A stretch of DNA of 64,000 nt, taken from Prochilodus magdalenae. Its lineage: Eukaryota; Chordata; Actinopteri; Characiformes; Prochilodontidae. Made by a program: the position numbers and the translations under genes. The notes below the pieces were generated by a model, which was not told where the DNA came from, did no database searches, and saw nothing but the letters and a program-made list of their open reading frames with translations. The stretch spans positions 1,077,102 to 1,141,101 of the forward strand of contig JAMWET010000573.1 in NCBI GenBank assembly GCA_024036415.1. Direction: 5' to 3'. Shown piece by piece: positions 23,599 through 36,260 of the stretch. The first letter of the stretch is position 1, and the number at the start of each line of letters is the position of its first letter.

Positions 23599-24967
23599 AC
23601 TGACGTCTTAGTGATTTCGTTGAGGTGTTGCGCGTAAGCTCTTCTAAAAGAAGCCCAGCGTTTGGGCAGCCCTTCTTACTGAGACTGGAAATCTCCTTCT
23701 GGACTGAAGACAAGTAATGACTGGAGCTTTGAAAGTGGAACATGATCCGTAATATGGGCGTTGCCTTTTCTGGTACTTATCTATACATGGCTACTTTATT
23801 ACACGCATTAAAATATACAAAGTGTCTCAAAAGGCCAAAATAAAGTGATTTGGAAAGAAAATATATATAAAATGTTTAAAGGGGGTTAGGAAAATATTTG
23901 AAATTGAAACGGTGCATCGTGGGTTAATTTTAGAGAAAGTTTGGGAAACAATGAAATGGTAGTTAAAAGGCGAAAAACACAAAACTAAATTAGACCAAAC
24001 AATAAAATGATGGTGAGATGTTGTGGGTGCGAATACAATACCACAACATGTTACTATACACTAGCTTGTTCTTCAGTGGTTACTTAGTAAAAAAAAAAGG
24101 AACGGTTCAATTAGCAACCACGAGTTTTAAAAGGAATAACACATTCTACACTAACCTGACGAAAAATATAATTATACAAAGAACTAGGTAAACATAGAAT
24201 TGGTTCTGGGTGTTCATTGTCATATATAACAATCTCCTTTACTGAAGAAACCCTTTTTAAAGAACGATCTCAAGATTTTTGCAAAGCCCAGAGGTGGCAA
24301 CAAAGCCTAGAAGCTGATGTAGTATCGGTAAGCTCACGTTTGTGGGGATGAGTTTATACATCATTATGGATCCAAACCTGCAAAAACTTTAACCAGAGAT
24401 AGCGATCCCAAACTCTTCAGACGCCTTTTGAAAAAATGTTGAGAAAAACTAGTCTTTGGATTGTTACGTAATTTAACATTTTTACCACAATCAACTGAAT
24501 GCATTTTAACTATAGCACACATAATTTTGGAGACACTGCACATCATATACACATTTAAATATTTACACAATTTATTGGACTGCTGCAATAGTCACCCACT
24601 GATTCACACAACGACCTTTTTTTTTTCTAGGAAATGAATTATACTCGTGGGCTACACAACAGACGTCATGCACGAAACAAATCTTCCCTTATATTTCAGA
24701 GGATTCCACCCTGGTGTTTGGTTCCGTTAGAAATAACCCCAACTGGAATGTCACTACATACAACAGTCAGGCTCAGTTAGAATATAACCAGTAATTACCG
24801 GGCTGTTGAGGTCAATTAAATGTTCAGTGTTTTGAACATGTAGTTTTGATCAAACTGATGGGATATCAGTGATGAAAATGGATTTCTCCATCAAGACGGT
24901 CTAATTATGTTCCAAGATACCTTTAAAAAAAGGCCAGCTAATTTAGATTGTAAATATCAGAAAGCAA

Positions 24968-25200
24968 CCAGGGGTACGTTTCCCAAAATTATAGCTAGAA
25001 CAATACAGCTACGACCCAAGTGTTTCCCAAAACCATGGTTCAAAATATGGAGGCAATCAGGTTGGTAACTTACATAGCCCGAACCATCGTTAAGCGACAC
25101 AGGTGTTTCCCAAAACCGTTGTATAGATGGAACTACAGCTAGACCCGTGGATGAGCTTAGTTCCTGGCGATGACGTCATCGATGACGCAGGACGCAGTTA
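24968..25200. repeat. Candidate end of a non-autonomous fish DNA transposon
   Basis: Starts CAGGGGTACGTTTCCCAAAA, a terminal-repeat style found in fish non-autonomous DNA transposons, and repeats the word GTTTCCCAAAACC twice more (near 25022 and 25110). A perfect 12-bp palindrome GATGACGTCATC lies at 25169-25180. The opposite terminus was not found, so the limits are a guess. Confidence 0.35.
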
Positions 25201-26144
25201 TTGGAGACATGTAGGTAAGCTAAAATAATTTACATCAGTCTCCTGGTAAGACTGTAAAACATCAAATGCTGTAAACATGTGGTTCTTAATGTATGTCCTA
25301 ATATGTTTCTGTGTTTATGAGTACAGCTGGATTTATCAAGTCGCTATAACTCGTGTGGGTTAGCTGTGTAACGTTAGCATTGGTTGACCAATCATTGTCA
25401 TCAAGTTGTCTTTATCACCAACGTATATTATAAGAGATAACGTAGAAAACTTTGCAGTGCCTTAATAAATCAGTACTTAATTACTGTGAGCTTTCTTTAC
25501 CATTACGAAAACTGATAAGAAAGTCACCTGGGTTTTGACCACACGAAAATATGAAAATATCGTGAACACAGTGTCACATTGTAACAAATTAAAATGATTT
25601 TTTTTTTGTTAAAATTCTACTAAATCCTGATTTTGTTGAAATATGTATTTTCTTGTTATGTGTATTAATAACCTGTACTGGGGAATCATTTATTTTGAAA
25701 TTTCAGTTAATTGCGTACTGTCTCTTTAAGAGATGTCCACTCCAGAGCTGCAGTGTTTTAACTGCTGTATTTATTTGTGCATAAAGTCTGCGAAATACAA
25801 ACTGAAAGAAGACAAAAAAACACAAGGCAAATTAAAGAAGCAACCAGCAGTTTTTGTGGTCTGAGTCCTTCCTTCACGCACCGCATAGCAGAACTCACAG
25901 AACACAGTGAGAACGCAGTGAGAACGCAGATAACTAACCTGTTAACAGGTGTACGTTTACACCCGGCGAAGCACACATGCACACCCGTTACACCATTATT
26001 TTCGCACGTTTATCAAACTGTGCCACCCGGTTGAAAGGGCTCAATATATATTAAATAGATAATTGTTCTTCTATTTTCTTTTTGTAGCAATGTTTTTATA
26101 AGAAGCTATAAATAAAAGACAAAGTACAGTTATATATATACATA

Positions 26145-26171
26145 TGTGTGTGTGTGTGTGTGTGTGTGTGT
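26145..26171. repeat. (TG)n microsatellite
   Basis: About 13 TG units directly after a short TA run. Confidence 0.95.
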
Positions 26172-26409
26172 TTTAAATAAATACCAACAGGTGACACTTC
26201 ATCTGTATTTTCTAACATATCTGAAGGTATATCGTGCTCGTAAAGTAAGAACGTTTAGTCGAAAACAGGCTACGAAGCATGGCTTACAGAAATTCTACAG
26301 GAACACTGAAACATAACAATACTCGTGAGGTGCATTTAAAATGGCTTTATTCGTCTGTCAGTGTAATCATTTTGTCGACAGCTTTGTGCATTTAACTGGT
26401 CTTATCAAA

Positions 26410-27058
26410 CTAGTGGTACTGCCTGCCCAGGGCAGACGCAACCACAGACAAGAACTTCTGCCAGGCCTCCTGCGCATCAGCGGTGAAGACAGAGGGACCA
26501 AACTTCATGGCCACACACACGGTGATGCAGTCAGCAAGAAGCTAGAAACAGACGAACCAATAAGAATTGATTAACACACATGCAACCTACCATCGCTTAT
26601 TCAGTCCTGAGCTTAATGATGCTGTTGGACTTTGGGAAGAACGTTAGCAGTCAGTTTACCCTGAAGTTGTCGGGATCCACGTGCAGTTTCTCGGAGTGCA
26701 TCACACTGAGCTGGGCGTAGGCGGCCTTGATGTTGTCCATGTTCTTTATGGCTTTCTCCAGCCCACCCATGACGGTCCTACCGTGAGCAGCCACTTTAGG
26801 GTTGCCCATGATGGCGGCGGGGCTGGACAGGTTACCAAAGGAAGCGAAGTATCTCTGAGTCCATGGAGCCACGATTAGAAGTCTGAAACGAATTATTAAG
26901 ATTGTAGAAGAAGCAAGAATTCCAGCTGCAGGCAGTGTGGATAACTATTAAAACACTGATATCTACCTGGACAGGGCCTGAGGTCCGATTTCATCGACAC
27001 TGATCTTACCCCACAGCCCAGTGATGGCGCTGCGCTCGGCATCTGTCCACTCAACCAT
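26410..27058 (-). CDS. hbb: Beta globin, second pair
   Basis: Exons 27058-26967 (92 nt), 26882-26660 (223 nt) and 26541-26410 (132 nt, stop TAG) give 148 residues. Distal His E7 is residue 64 (AAHGRTV), proximal His F8 residue 93 (VMHSEKL). Ser at F9 and the C-terminal GRQYH are the residue pattern associated with the Root effect in fish anodic haemoglobins. Promoter, on the minus strand: TATA-like AATAAATAG at 27130-27122, CACC-type box near 27141-27150, CCAAT box (GCCAATC) at 27176-27170. Poly(A) signal at 26351-26346. Head-to-head with the alpha gene at 28557. Confidence 0.97.
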
Positions 27059-28556
27059 ACTGACGGTTTAGGGTCTCTCCACTTAACTTGCTTGAAGATG
27101 TTAGACATCCTCAACAGGGCGCTATTTATTGAAGTTCAAAGTCTCCACCCTCCAGACCCAGTACAATTTGATTGGCTAATTTCTGGTGGGGTGTAAAGAC
27201 TGGACACAATTCAGAAGTGTGTTATCTATTCTTGGCATCTTATCAAGAATTAAAAAAGAACATTTCATACTTTTAATTGCAGATTGTAAAGGGCGTTGTA
27301 TTTCTTAGAAACGGGCTATTTATACGTCTAAGAAAATTGTAGCGAAACTATGACATAAAAAATTAAACTAATTAGTTACATGTAACTGAACAAGTCTTGC
27401 TCAACTCAAACATTTGCTTTATTAGGTTGGACCAATGAAAAACTTCACAATGTAGATGCAGATACGGATCACTTAAGCACCTGTAGAGCTTGATTTTAGA
27501 TAAATTATCCCCTTTAGAATACTAAGAAATATAGAAACAAAAAAAAACCTTTTACGTAATATCCTAATTTGTAACAAGCTAATTAGGTAATTCAACCTAA
27601 ATAATATTATTTAAAAAAGACAAATATTTTTATCAAAATATTTTTGTGAGTTACGTAAAAATAAGTCATTTGCATGAAGTAAGTATTCCTTATCCTTGTA
27701 GTTTATATTGTACATTTCTGATACATTATTGCCTCTAAAATGTATTACAAACACTAACGTGCATTAAACAAAACACTTGTGCTAAATGTTCAACTATGTT
27801 TAATGAAACTGCCAGTCTTGGGAAATAAGGGCATATACCCGTTATCAGAGGCCAAGCTGAAAGAACCCACATTTAACATTGTTAACCTCTAAATTGAGAC
27901 AATTTAAACGTGTCCTACTTTCAAGCAGAATATTGTAAATTTACGCTTATGTAGTAATCCTCTAGACTACACGTTGTACATGAATCTAATCTTTCCTAAT
28001 TTTGAATATAGCTTTATTCTTTATGTACACTTTACACAGAGTAATTTAGATGTCTATTTTAAACGCCATTAAACCACTACGTCGAGGCACAACCAAACAC
28101 TAAATACACTACTTAAAATATCATGTTGTTACAGGCAATTAAACACGTTTTACTCAATCAAAAAAACCTTTTTAAAGTTACACCAAAATAAGCCTTTTTA
28201 CAGTGCTGATCTATGATAAATTATGTGCAATGTTTCCCTGAAAATATTTAACACAAAGCTTAAAGATTATTTTAGGGTCTCTTTTGAAGATAATCAGGCT
28301 CTAAAATAAGAATTTGCTCTAAAATGGAAGTTAGGGTCAAAAATACCTTTTGTTATCTGAATTATACCAGACTAAAACTGGCACATTTTTGATTAGGTGG
28401 GTGGTGCCCAGCTGGAACATCTTTCGGAGGTGTGGTTTGGAAAAGATGCTTGGGTGGGTCCGTTTCTAGTTTAATATAAAGGCGGTCAAAATTAATTTCA
28501 AATTCATCAGGAGCTTGTATTCCGACTACATCTTGAACTGAGAAGACGACGCAGCG
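27059..28556. promoter_or_regulatory. Divergent promoter region of the second beta/alpha pair
   Basis: The beta promoter lies at the left edge (see that gene). The alpha promoter at the right edge has TATAAA at 28475-28480 and a CACC-type box TGGGTGGGTCC just upstream. The middle (27200-28350) is AT-rich and gene-free, with no repeat recognised. Confidence 0.75.
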
Positions 28557-29363
28557 ATGAGTCTCACTGCAAAGGACGTGTCCACCGTGAAAGGTCTTTG
28601 GAGCAAAATCTCCTCCAAGACCGATGAGATCGGAGCTGAAGCCTTGGGCAGGTAAATCTCCTTCTGTGTGTCTGGCCTTGATGAAAATGTGCTTTTCATT
28701 CCAGATCATGGCACTTGTGTTACTGTTTAGGTTCAGACATTTCAATCGAATAAATATGGCAGAACAAAAAAATGGTATTGTGAGATGTCTGTAGGCTCTT
28801 GTTTATAAAAGGCAACTCGAATATGTATCGTCTCCATCAGAATGCTGACCGTGTACCCCCAGACCAAGACCTACTTCTCCCACTGGGCTGACCTGAGCCC
28901 TGGATCCGCTCCAGTGAAGAAGCATGGAAAGGTCATCATGGGTGCCGTCAGCGATGCAGTTGCCCACATTGACGACCTTCCCTCCGCCTTTTCCCAGCTC
29001 AGCGAACTGCACGCCTCCAAGCTGAGAGTGGACCCTGCTAACTTCAAGGTAGACCTAAATGTTTTGAGAATATTCCAATAACACTGGCCCAGTGCCGTCT
29101 AACTCAAGCGACAGCCGGTTAAAATGTCCTTTGTGACATCAGATCCAAGCGACAGTTGAACGATGTCTGTTACCGCTATTTAAATATGTGCCAAAGACTG
29201 TACATTTTTAATTCTCTTTCTTTTTCCTTCTCAGATCCTGGCACACAATATCATTGTGGTCGTGGGCATGTTATTCCCTGCAGACTTCACTCCTGAAGTT
29301 CACGTGTCGTTGGACAAGTTCCTGCAGAACGTGGCCTGGTGTTTGGCTGAGAGATACCGCTAA
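28557..29363 (+). CDS. hba: Alpha globin, second pair
   Basis: Exons 28557-28651 (95 nt), 28841-29048 (208 nt) and 29235-29363 (129 nt) give 143 residues. His E7 is residue 60, His F8 residue 89 (ELHASKL). Starts [15 protein letters not shown] and ends [11 protein letters not shown]. It shares most of its sequence with the alpha genes at 36261 and 48763 but differs at scattered sites (for example DAVAHIDD here, DAVAKIDD there), so it is an older duplicate. Poly(A) signal AATAAA at 29422-29427. Confidence 0.97.
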
Positions 29364-30127
29364 ACTATCAATGGGAAGGAAGTGTCTAACGATACAGCTG
29401 TTCTAGACACAACCATGTCTAAATAAAGTCACTTGGTGAATGAATATCAAGATCAGTCCTATGTGTTTTATTTTAATTAAAATTAAACCAGAAACCAGGG
29501 GGAATGCTATAGTTGTTTAGTTAAACACGAGCTTACCTTTTACAGTTTTCCGCTTTGATAGTGAATAAGCCCAGAATAAGCTCCCAATAAGACCAGCTAA
29601 ATCTTAACATATGCTTTCACACGATATCACAAATATTAATATTGTACTAAATACACGTGCATATTATTGTTCAAAAAATGATGGAATGAATAATGTAAAA
29701 CTCCAGTTTCTTTAATGTTGACTCCAAATGTTTGCTTGGGTAAGCCACTGTGCTGTACATTTAGTTTTGATTTAGTTAAGTATACAATCAATAACCCAAA
29801 GTTTTCTCCTATAGACAAAAAGTCTCTGTCAGGGAATAATGACCATCAGACAAAACATGCATTACAGGGTCGAAATTATGCGAATGATCATAATCCATAA
29901 TTGGATATTATTAGGTCCGGCTATTTCATTCATATAAAATAAACGAAGAAATAAATAAAAAATAAATAAAAAAAGAATAGCCAGAAGGTGGTCTTTCCCA
30001 ATATTCAAATGAGATATTACATGATAATACTGCAGGCAATTCTATACTGCCATGAGGAGCGTGATGTAAACCGACGAATATACCGTTATTTATATATATA
30101 ATATCGTTTGCTCTTTTAAAAAAAGTG

Positions 30128-30186
<59 letters not shown>
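30128..30186. repeat. (ATT)n microsatellite
   Basis: About 19 perfect TTA/ATT units; on the other strand it reads as poly-Asn, which creates a spurious ORF. Confidence 0.97.
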
Positions 30187-32490
30187 TCCCCCCACTTCTT
30201 AATTAAAGAGCAGACCTTTTTTTGAGAACTGCTTTTCTCACTTACCAACCACTCTACTTCTGTTCTGTCAACCGGTAAACCCCAGACAATGTTTTTAAAT
30301 GAAATTTTACCAAGCGTGTAGTTCAGTTAAAACAAACATGAATGGCTCCCCTTAATAACATGTTCATTTTTGTAAGATAATGTCCGTTTTAGATTGTTAT
30401 TATAAAGAACTATACCAACAAACAAACCCCCCCCCCCCCCCAAAAAAAAAAACACCCCAAAAAAAACAACAAAAACAAAACGTTTCCGCTCCACATGAAG
30501 AATCTAAGTCGACTCACAGACCCCCGACTTACAATACAACTTGTAGATTTGCCAAGATAGCACGCTTACTCTGGCCCACTTTTTGGCCACATACATGCTT
30601 TTGTGTTGGCCCAGTTTTGGACGGGTCCTCGGGGCAAAACTGGCCCATATATTGCAAAACCAGAAGAATTAATGGATGTGGCCCAGGCATGGCTCGCACA
30701 CTGTAAAATAAGCCCTGCCAACAAATGCGTGCTCATTTAAAATCAGTACAACTAACAGATAAACTGCAACACGGGTATAAAAAATGGACGTGATTTGGAT
30801 TTGGCACACAGTTATGGCAGAGTACCCACCTTGTTCCTCGCCACCAGAGACGGCCCTGAGGACGTCACTCTTTTTACAGTAGACCATGCAAACGGCAGTA
30901 TTAATTATTAATCATCAACATGCGCCAAAGGCAGTTCAGAATAAATTTCCTTGTTTGATTTAGGTAAATAATACAGTACGTAAATATAGGAAACCAGTCT
31001 TTGGGTTACATAACTGTCTGCAATTTTTTTGTCTACATCTCAGCTGGCAGCTCTAAATTTTACTAGAACTTGTTTTAAGTAAGTTTAGAATAGGACTTTC
31101 CAAGCCTTTTATTTTAAATCAGATATGACAAATGTATGAAAACCCATACTTAAGCAGCCTTTTATACTGTGGAATAAAAACAGCTGTGTTTGTCTTAAGT
31201 ATAGGTGTCAAACCATTCAGTGTATCTTTATAAAACCTATTTAACAAAATAAACAGCTTGTAGTAAATTTTGCAGTTATGAAATCTGTGTAATTGGAGGG
31301 GTTACTGGAGGAAATGAACACAGTAAACATCTGGATAAACTGCTGAGGTTACTCATAATTTAAATTACACCATTTTATTCTAAAATATATCCCATAGGGA
31401 TGCGCACTGTTTGTCACTTGGGATAGAGGTGGGTTTCTAAACCCAACTTTAGTAGAAACCTAGTTGGGTTTTACATAGACATTTAACCAGACTACTTTAT
31501 TCCGAATCCGGGTTTCCTTTGGCAGATCCGCGTAGCAGTCCTGTTCCTAGTGAAAATTTGGCCCTGCTTCGCTGTGGGTTGGGCTCATGACTATAATCAC
31601 CCGTTTGCATCCGTTCCCCATAAAAGCTCTCATTCTACACCTTTAATGCGATTTCGGAACGGAAATGAAATTAATAACCTTACGAGTTCTACCATACGTG
31701 AGTTTAGTGTCACTGTACAGATCCGCTCCAGTACCGCGGAAAAACACAAGACGGACATTCAAAAACAGCGCTAGAAAAGAAGACCAACGGACTTCAGCCT
31801 CAGTGCTTCACTTCATCATAGGTAGGTGATACTTAAGGAAGCTTACTGAACATAAATGTCTTTTTGTACCGGTTTGGGTTGTTTATGTTGGATAATGTGG
31901 CTTTGCTAATGTATATTTTACTCGTAAAATAAAGTTAAGGAACAATGTATGGATCAAGTTTATTGTACTCATCCATGCATTTTTATTTTGGGAAAGGATG
32001 TTGTTCACATGCCTGTGACAGTGCTATACATTGCCATTGTCTCAAGGTAATCATAAGGAGAAATGTAAATTTCAAAAGTGTTTAAACTTAAAAGTAAAAT
32101 ATAGTGATGATAACTGAAGGTCTATTGCAGAAAAGGGCTGAGCCGGGGATGGGGTGAGCTTAAGGGCCAAACATATTTTGTACTAATTGCTGCCGTACTT
32201 GCTAGGCCTACAGGATGCATTCCATCATGTTGTAGAAGGTATAGCATCTTCAGGAACAGGAGATACAAATGCTGATTAAAGCATTAACAGCTGTTGGTTC
32301 CTGAGCACCGTGTTATAGTTTTGTGTAGCTACATGTTGGGGTATAGTAATCAAAATCAAGTAGTTCAAGATGGTTTTAAATATTTTCTTTTCAATTTACT
32401 GAAGGAATGACAAAATGGCATTTTATACTTCTTCTCTAGAATCCCATTGGCCAGAATATACCCACCTCCCACGACTAGGACAAGGGCGAT

Positions 32491-32665
32491 ATCTGTTCTG
32501 AGTGGAGATGTGAAAGTAAGACACCACTGCTATTTATTTGCATTGCATGATATACTGATGGCATAAACAGCAAACCATTTCTTTAACAGACCCGGAGTGA
32601 TCCCTCCTGCTGACGCAAATAAATAGCAGTGGTATCTTACTTTCACATCTCCACCCAGAACAGAT
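32491..32665. repeat. Near-perfect 51-bp inverted repeat with 73-bp loop
   Basis: Left arm 32491-32541 starts ATCTGTTCTGAGTGGAGATG and ends CTATTTATTTGC; the right arm 32615-32665 is its reverse complement with only two mismatches (49/51). It could be a small MITE-like element, a fold-back duplication or a transcribed hairpin. No ORF crosses it. Confidence 0.85.
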
Positions 32666-34442
32666 CTTTTTCTCTCTTAAACATGAGGAACTCTTCACTG
32701 CGAGGGCCGTTGTGGAGAGGCAGCTAGATAAGTAGAGGATCTCCCAGACTGAGGGGATTCTGGGGACAGTGCAGCTCTAATAGCCTGATGACCATGCCTG
32801 GGAGTGCCCAATGTTGAGGGGCCATGTGAGAGATGCTGCGGTGCTCAGTGTGGCAGTGCCTAATGTTAAAGGGCCCCAGAGATCAGACTGTAGGGGCCCA
32901 GATGTTCATGGGTCAAGAGGAGATGGTTCGGGGCTTAATGTCTGGGAGGTGTGCATGCCCCAGACATCTATGCCACGTGGTAGTCTATTCGTCCGTTTGT
33001 AAGTTTTAACACGTTTCCAGCTGTGAAAATGAGACCGAACACATCTGGAAACATGTTGGTTCGAACTATGGTGGTTTAAACCATCATTGTTCAAACAAAT
33101 GTTTGTTAGTTTAACGATGCATCGTACCACGTTAGTTTAGTGCTAACCTCCGTCGTGGTGCGGGTAACTGGAATGGATGGATTTACTTTAGGAACTGAAC
33201 ACAACTGTAGCTCTGAACAACAGTCTAAACATTCATGAATCTAGGATCAAAATGACGCATCACTCCGGTAGTGTGAAGAACTCTTGAAACATGCACTAGG
33301 GGACGTCACCGCATGATAATAGCACCCGTTTTAAAAAGTGTGTGCAAATGAGTAGACATATCGATAACGTCACAAGGCACGCTCCAACTGAATAAACGCC
33401 ATATAGGCCCAGGCTAACGCGCTAACCGCTAGCTAACGCTCCAACACCCTTCAAACTAAAAAATCTATCTTTAAACCCTATCTAACTCTAAATATACAAA
33501 TGCCACACCCTTACACTTAGCACATACAGAAACACAGAAATGCAATTAAAAAAGTCCAGGGTGGCTAACGAGTGGTGACTTTCTTAAACATGCCTCTATT
33601 CCTTACACTAGAGTGACGTCTTCATGACATTTCCAGTCCTTCTATTTTCATATAGAAATGGCTGCACTAAGCTTTATTTTACTGTTCTAGTTTCCCTACT
33701 GCCATCATATGTCAGATGTGGTGATCCAAACATTATCTTTGAGCTAAACACAGGATTCAGCAAACAGCCTTTGTCACCGAATTGCACTCAGTCAGCAAAC
33801 ATAACATTTCTTTATCCATTGTAGCCAAAGATTACTCAGCTTTGTCTTCATATCCCTTTATTCTTTAACACACCTTTACACGCATGTATGTATGTATATT
33901 TTACATTGTAAGACACGGAAATGATTGAGATTTCTCGCTCAGCCACGCATGTGACATAAGCAATGACGGGCCTAATCGTTGCATCTGACTGACCATATAA
34001 CGTCGTCTTGTTGCGCGTGTTAACGTCCTTTGCTGCAACAGCCAAGGCATGATCCCCTTTATATTTAGGACTAGACCGTGAAAGAGTCAAAAGTGATTGT
34101 GTTGTAGACATTAACGATCATGACAAGAACAATGTCCCTGTCTGGATATTCAAAAGCTCTGGAAGGTCATCAAAACGTCATGGGGCCTTTAAAAGAGTTT
34201 CATGAGGAATCCACCAGACCCCCATAGTTAGCCACCTCTATATATTAGATTGCTGTTTAAGACCTAAAGGAGATCGTGCATGCCTGCAAACTGCTCCCCT
34301 ATATAAGTACAAATCATTGTAATAAATGACACAACTAGAAAGGTGCGTTTAAGTGGCTTTATTTATTTGTCAGAGCATTTGTTTCGACAGCTTTGTGCAC
34401 TGAACGGATCTTAAGCTGGTTTCGTGTTCACTGAGGTACTGT

Positions 34443-35059
34443 CTAGTGGTACTGCCTGCCCAGAGCAGACGCAACCACAGCCAAGAACTTCTGCCAGGCC
34501 TCCTGCACGTCAGCGGTGAAGACAGAGGGTCCGAATTTCATGGCCACACACACGGTGACGCAGTCAGCAAGAATCTGGAGGGGAAAAAAACGCAAATGGT
34601 AAACAATATGCAAACACACTAGACAGTATATAAAACACATAGGACCTCAGAAACCTACTCTGAAGTTGTCGGGATCCACGTGCAGTTTCTCGGAGTGCAT
34701 TACACTCAGACTAGCGTAGGCGGCCTTGATGTTGTCCAGGTTCTTCACAGCTCTCTCGAGCCCACCCATGACGGTCTTACCGTGAGCAGCCACTTTAGGG
34801 TTGCCAATGATGGCAGCAGGGCTGGACAGGTTACCAAAGGAAGCGAAGTGTCTCTGAGTCCATGGAGCCACGACCAGAAGCCTGAAACAAAGAAGAATTG
34901 AGAAACTGAAAGAATGCAATTTACATGACAAGACATTTTCTACACACAGACTCAGAATTAAGGCTACCTGGAAAGGGCCTGAGGTCCGATTTCATCGACA
35001 TTGATCTTTCCCCACAGGCCAGTGATGGCGCTGCGCTCGGCATCTGTCCACTCAACCAT
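34443..35059 (-). CDS. hbb: Beta globin, third pair
   Basis: Exons 35059-34968 (92 nt), 34881-34659 (223 nt) and 34574-34443 (132 nt, stop TAG) give 148 residues. His E7 is residue 64, His F8 residue 93 (VMHSEKL), Ser at F9, C-terminal GRQYH: the Root/Bohr-competent pattern. On the minus strand the promoter has a TATA-like AATAAATAG near 35124-35116, a CACC-type box (CCCCACCC on +) and a CCAAT box (GCCAATC) at 35170-35164. Poly(A) signal at 34363-34358. Near-twin of the gene at 46915 except for six residues and most of intron 2. Confidence 0.97.
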
Positions 35060-36260
35060 ACTGACGGAGATTCTTCGGTTACTTACTCGAAGCTGCTCTG
35101 TAGCATTCCAGGGCGCTATTTATTGAAGCTTAATGGCCCCACCCTTTAGACGGAAAACAATTTGATTGGCTAATCTCTCTTCGGATGTAATGCATAGATG
35201 ACTGGACATAATTGTTTGGCCCTCAGCCAAAAATATGGTGGCGTGCGTTTTTTTCTTATCAGTCTAATCATGGTTTCTGAAAAGAAACACATGTTAGGAA
35301 TTACATACAATAAAACCGAAGGCAACAGGACGCACTTCTAACATACAGAATGGGCTGTAGACTGTAGACACGAAGAGCAACGGGTTTCATAGCAAACACT
35401 TTTCATTCATAATAAACTGAATGATCTCACCATATCTATTCATTAGAACGTTAACTACTATGTTTAATGTGTATATATTATTATTATATTACAATCGTCA
35501 GTCATATTAATAATTATTTATATCAGTAAGCTATTTATATATTCATATATTATTGCTATACGAAATAATATATGATATTATGTTAAATCTGACTAGAAAT
35601 GGCAAGACATCTTTTAAAATGGCCATTTTTAGTTTCTAAATTGTAGTGATATTTAACATATGATAATATATTATTTCGCCAATATATATATATATAGTTC
35701 ATTTTGTTTGTTTGCTTTTACAGATTGCACAATGCAAGAGTTCTTGGGTTCAACCTAATATTAACATTAAAAATGTTTATGTAACCTGGTTTTCTTATAT
35801 CTATATATAGCACTTATATTTTTATAAATAGTAACCAACCAGGTAACTAAGTTAAATTATAATTTTAAGTGTTAATATTGTACATTTATAATTGTGGTTT
35901 TTTTTTGAAGATCTGTTATCTATTGGACCTTTATTTAAAATTTCTTTAGTTATATGAAGAAAGAAATTTATTTTAAAGGGCAATTACGCATCAATGGAGC
36001 ATTTATAGAGACCTGGCTTAAAGCCAGCAGCTTGTATAGATGTATTACTTGGAAGACCCCCTATAACAATTTCTTTATCTGAATAATACCAGGCTATACG
36101 TTGGCACGGCGTTGATTAACAGGGTGGAGACCGGCAGTAACATATATCAGAGGTGTGGTTTAGATGGTATGTCGGGGCGGGTCCGTTTCTAGTTTAATAT
36201 AAAGGTGGTGAAAGGTTTCCAGTTTACAAGTTAATCCTGAGTTGAGGAGAAAACGCCGCG
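35060..36260. promoter_or_regulatory. Divergent promoter region of the third beta/alpha pair
   Basis: The alpha side has TATAAA at 36198-36203 and a GGGCGGGTCC box just upstream; the beta side carries TATA-like, CACC and CCAAT boxes. The middle holds AT-rich sequence with a short (AT)n at about 35681-35695, which is expanded in the second duplication copy. Confidence 0.75.

Larger units (their letters stand above)
23599..26345. other. Gene-free spacer inside the globin cluster
   Basis: Contains the candidate DNA-transposon end at 24968-25200 and a GT repeat at 26145; otherwise AT-rich. The 25777-26034 ORF overlaps a reverse-strand ORF of similar length and neither resembles a known family. 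Confidence 0.45.
29430..33564. other. Gene-free spacer between second and third pairs
   Basis: Contains the ATT microsatellite at 30128, a C-run followed by an A-rich tract at about 30427-30480, a stretch at 30560-30700 with repeated TGGCCCA words that resembles a dispersed fish repeat, and the long hairpin at 32491. No coding region is supported. Confidence 0.5.

Noticed and set aside
26681..26878. Plus-strand ORFs opposite beta exon 2 (also 34680-34901, 46988-47389, 19058-19267)
   Set aside because: Antisense frames across conserved globin exons; no family resemblance and no start or splice context.
28803..29012. Minus-strand ORFs opposite alpha exon 2 (also 36533-36727, 49035-49229)
   Set aside because: Same reason: mirror frames of alpha globin exon 2.
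29926..30195. Poly-Asn protein
   Set aside because: Translation of the (ATT)n microsatellite.
33840..34111. ORF 33848-34111 and the GTATGTAT-rich stretch
   Set aside because: Part of the duplicated flank; the matching place in copy 2 differs by large changes that destroy the frame.
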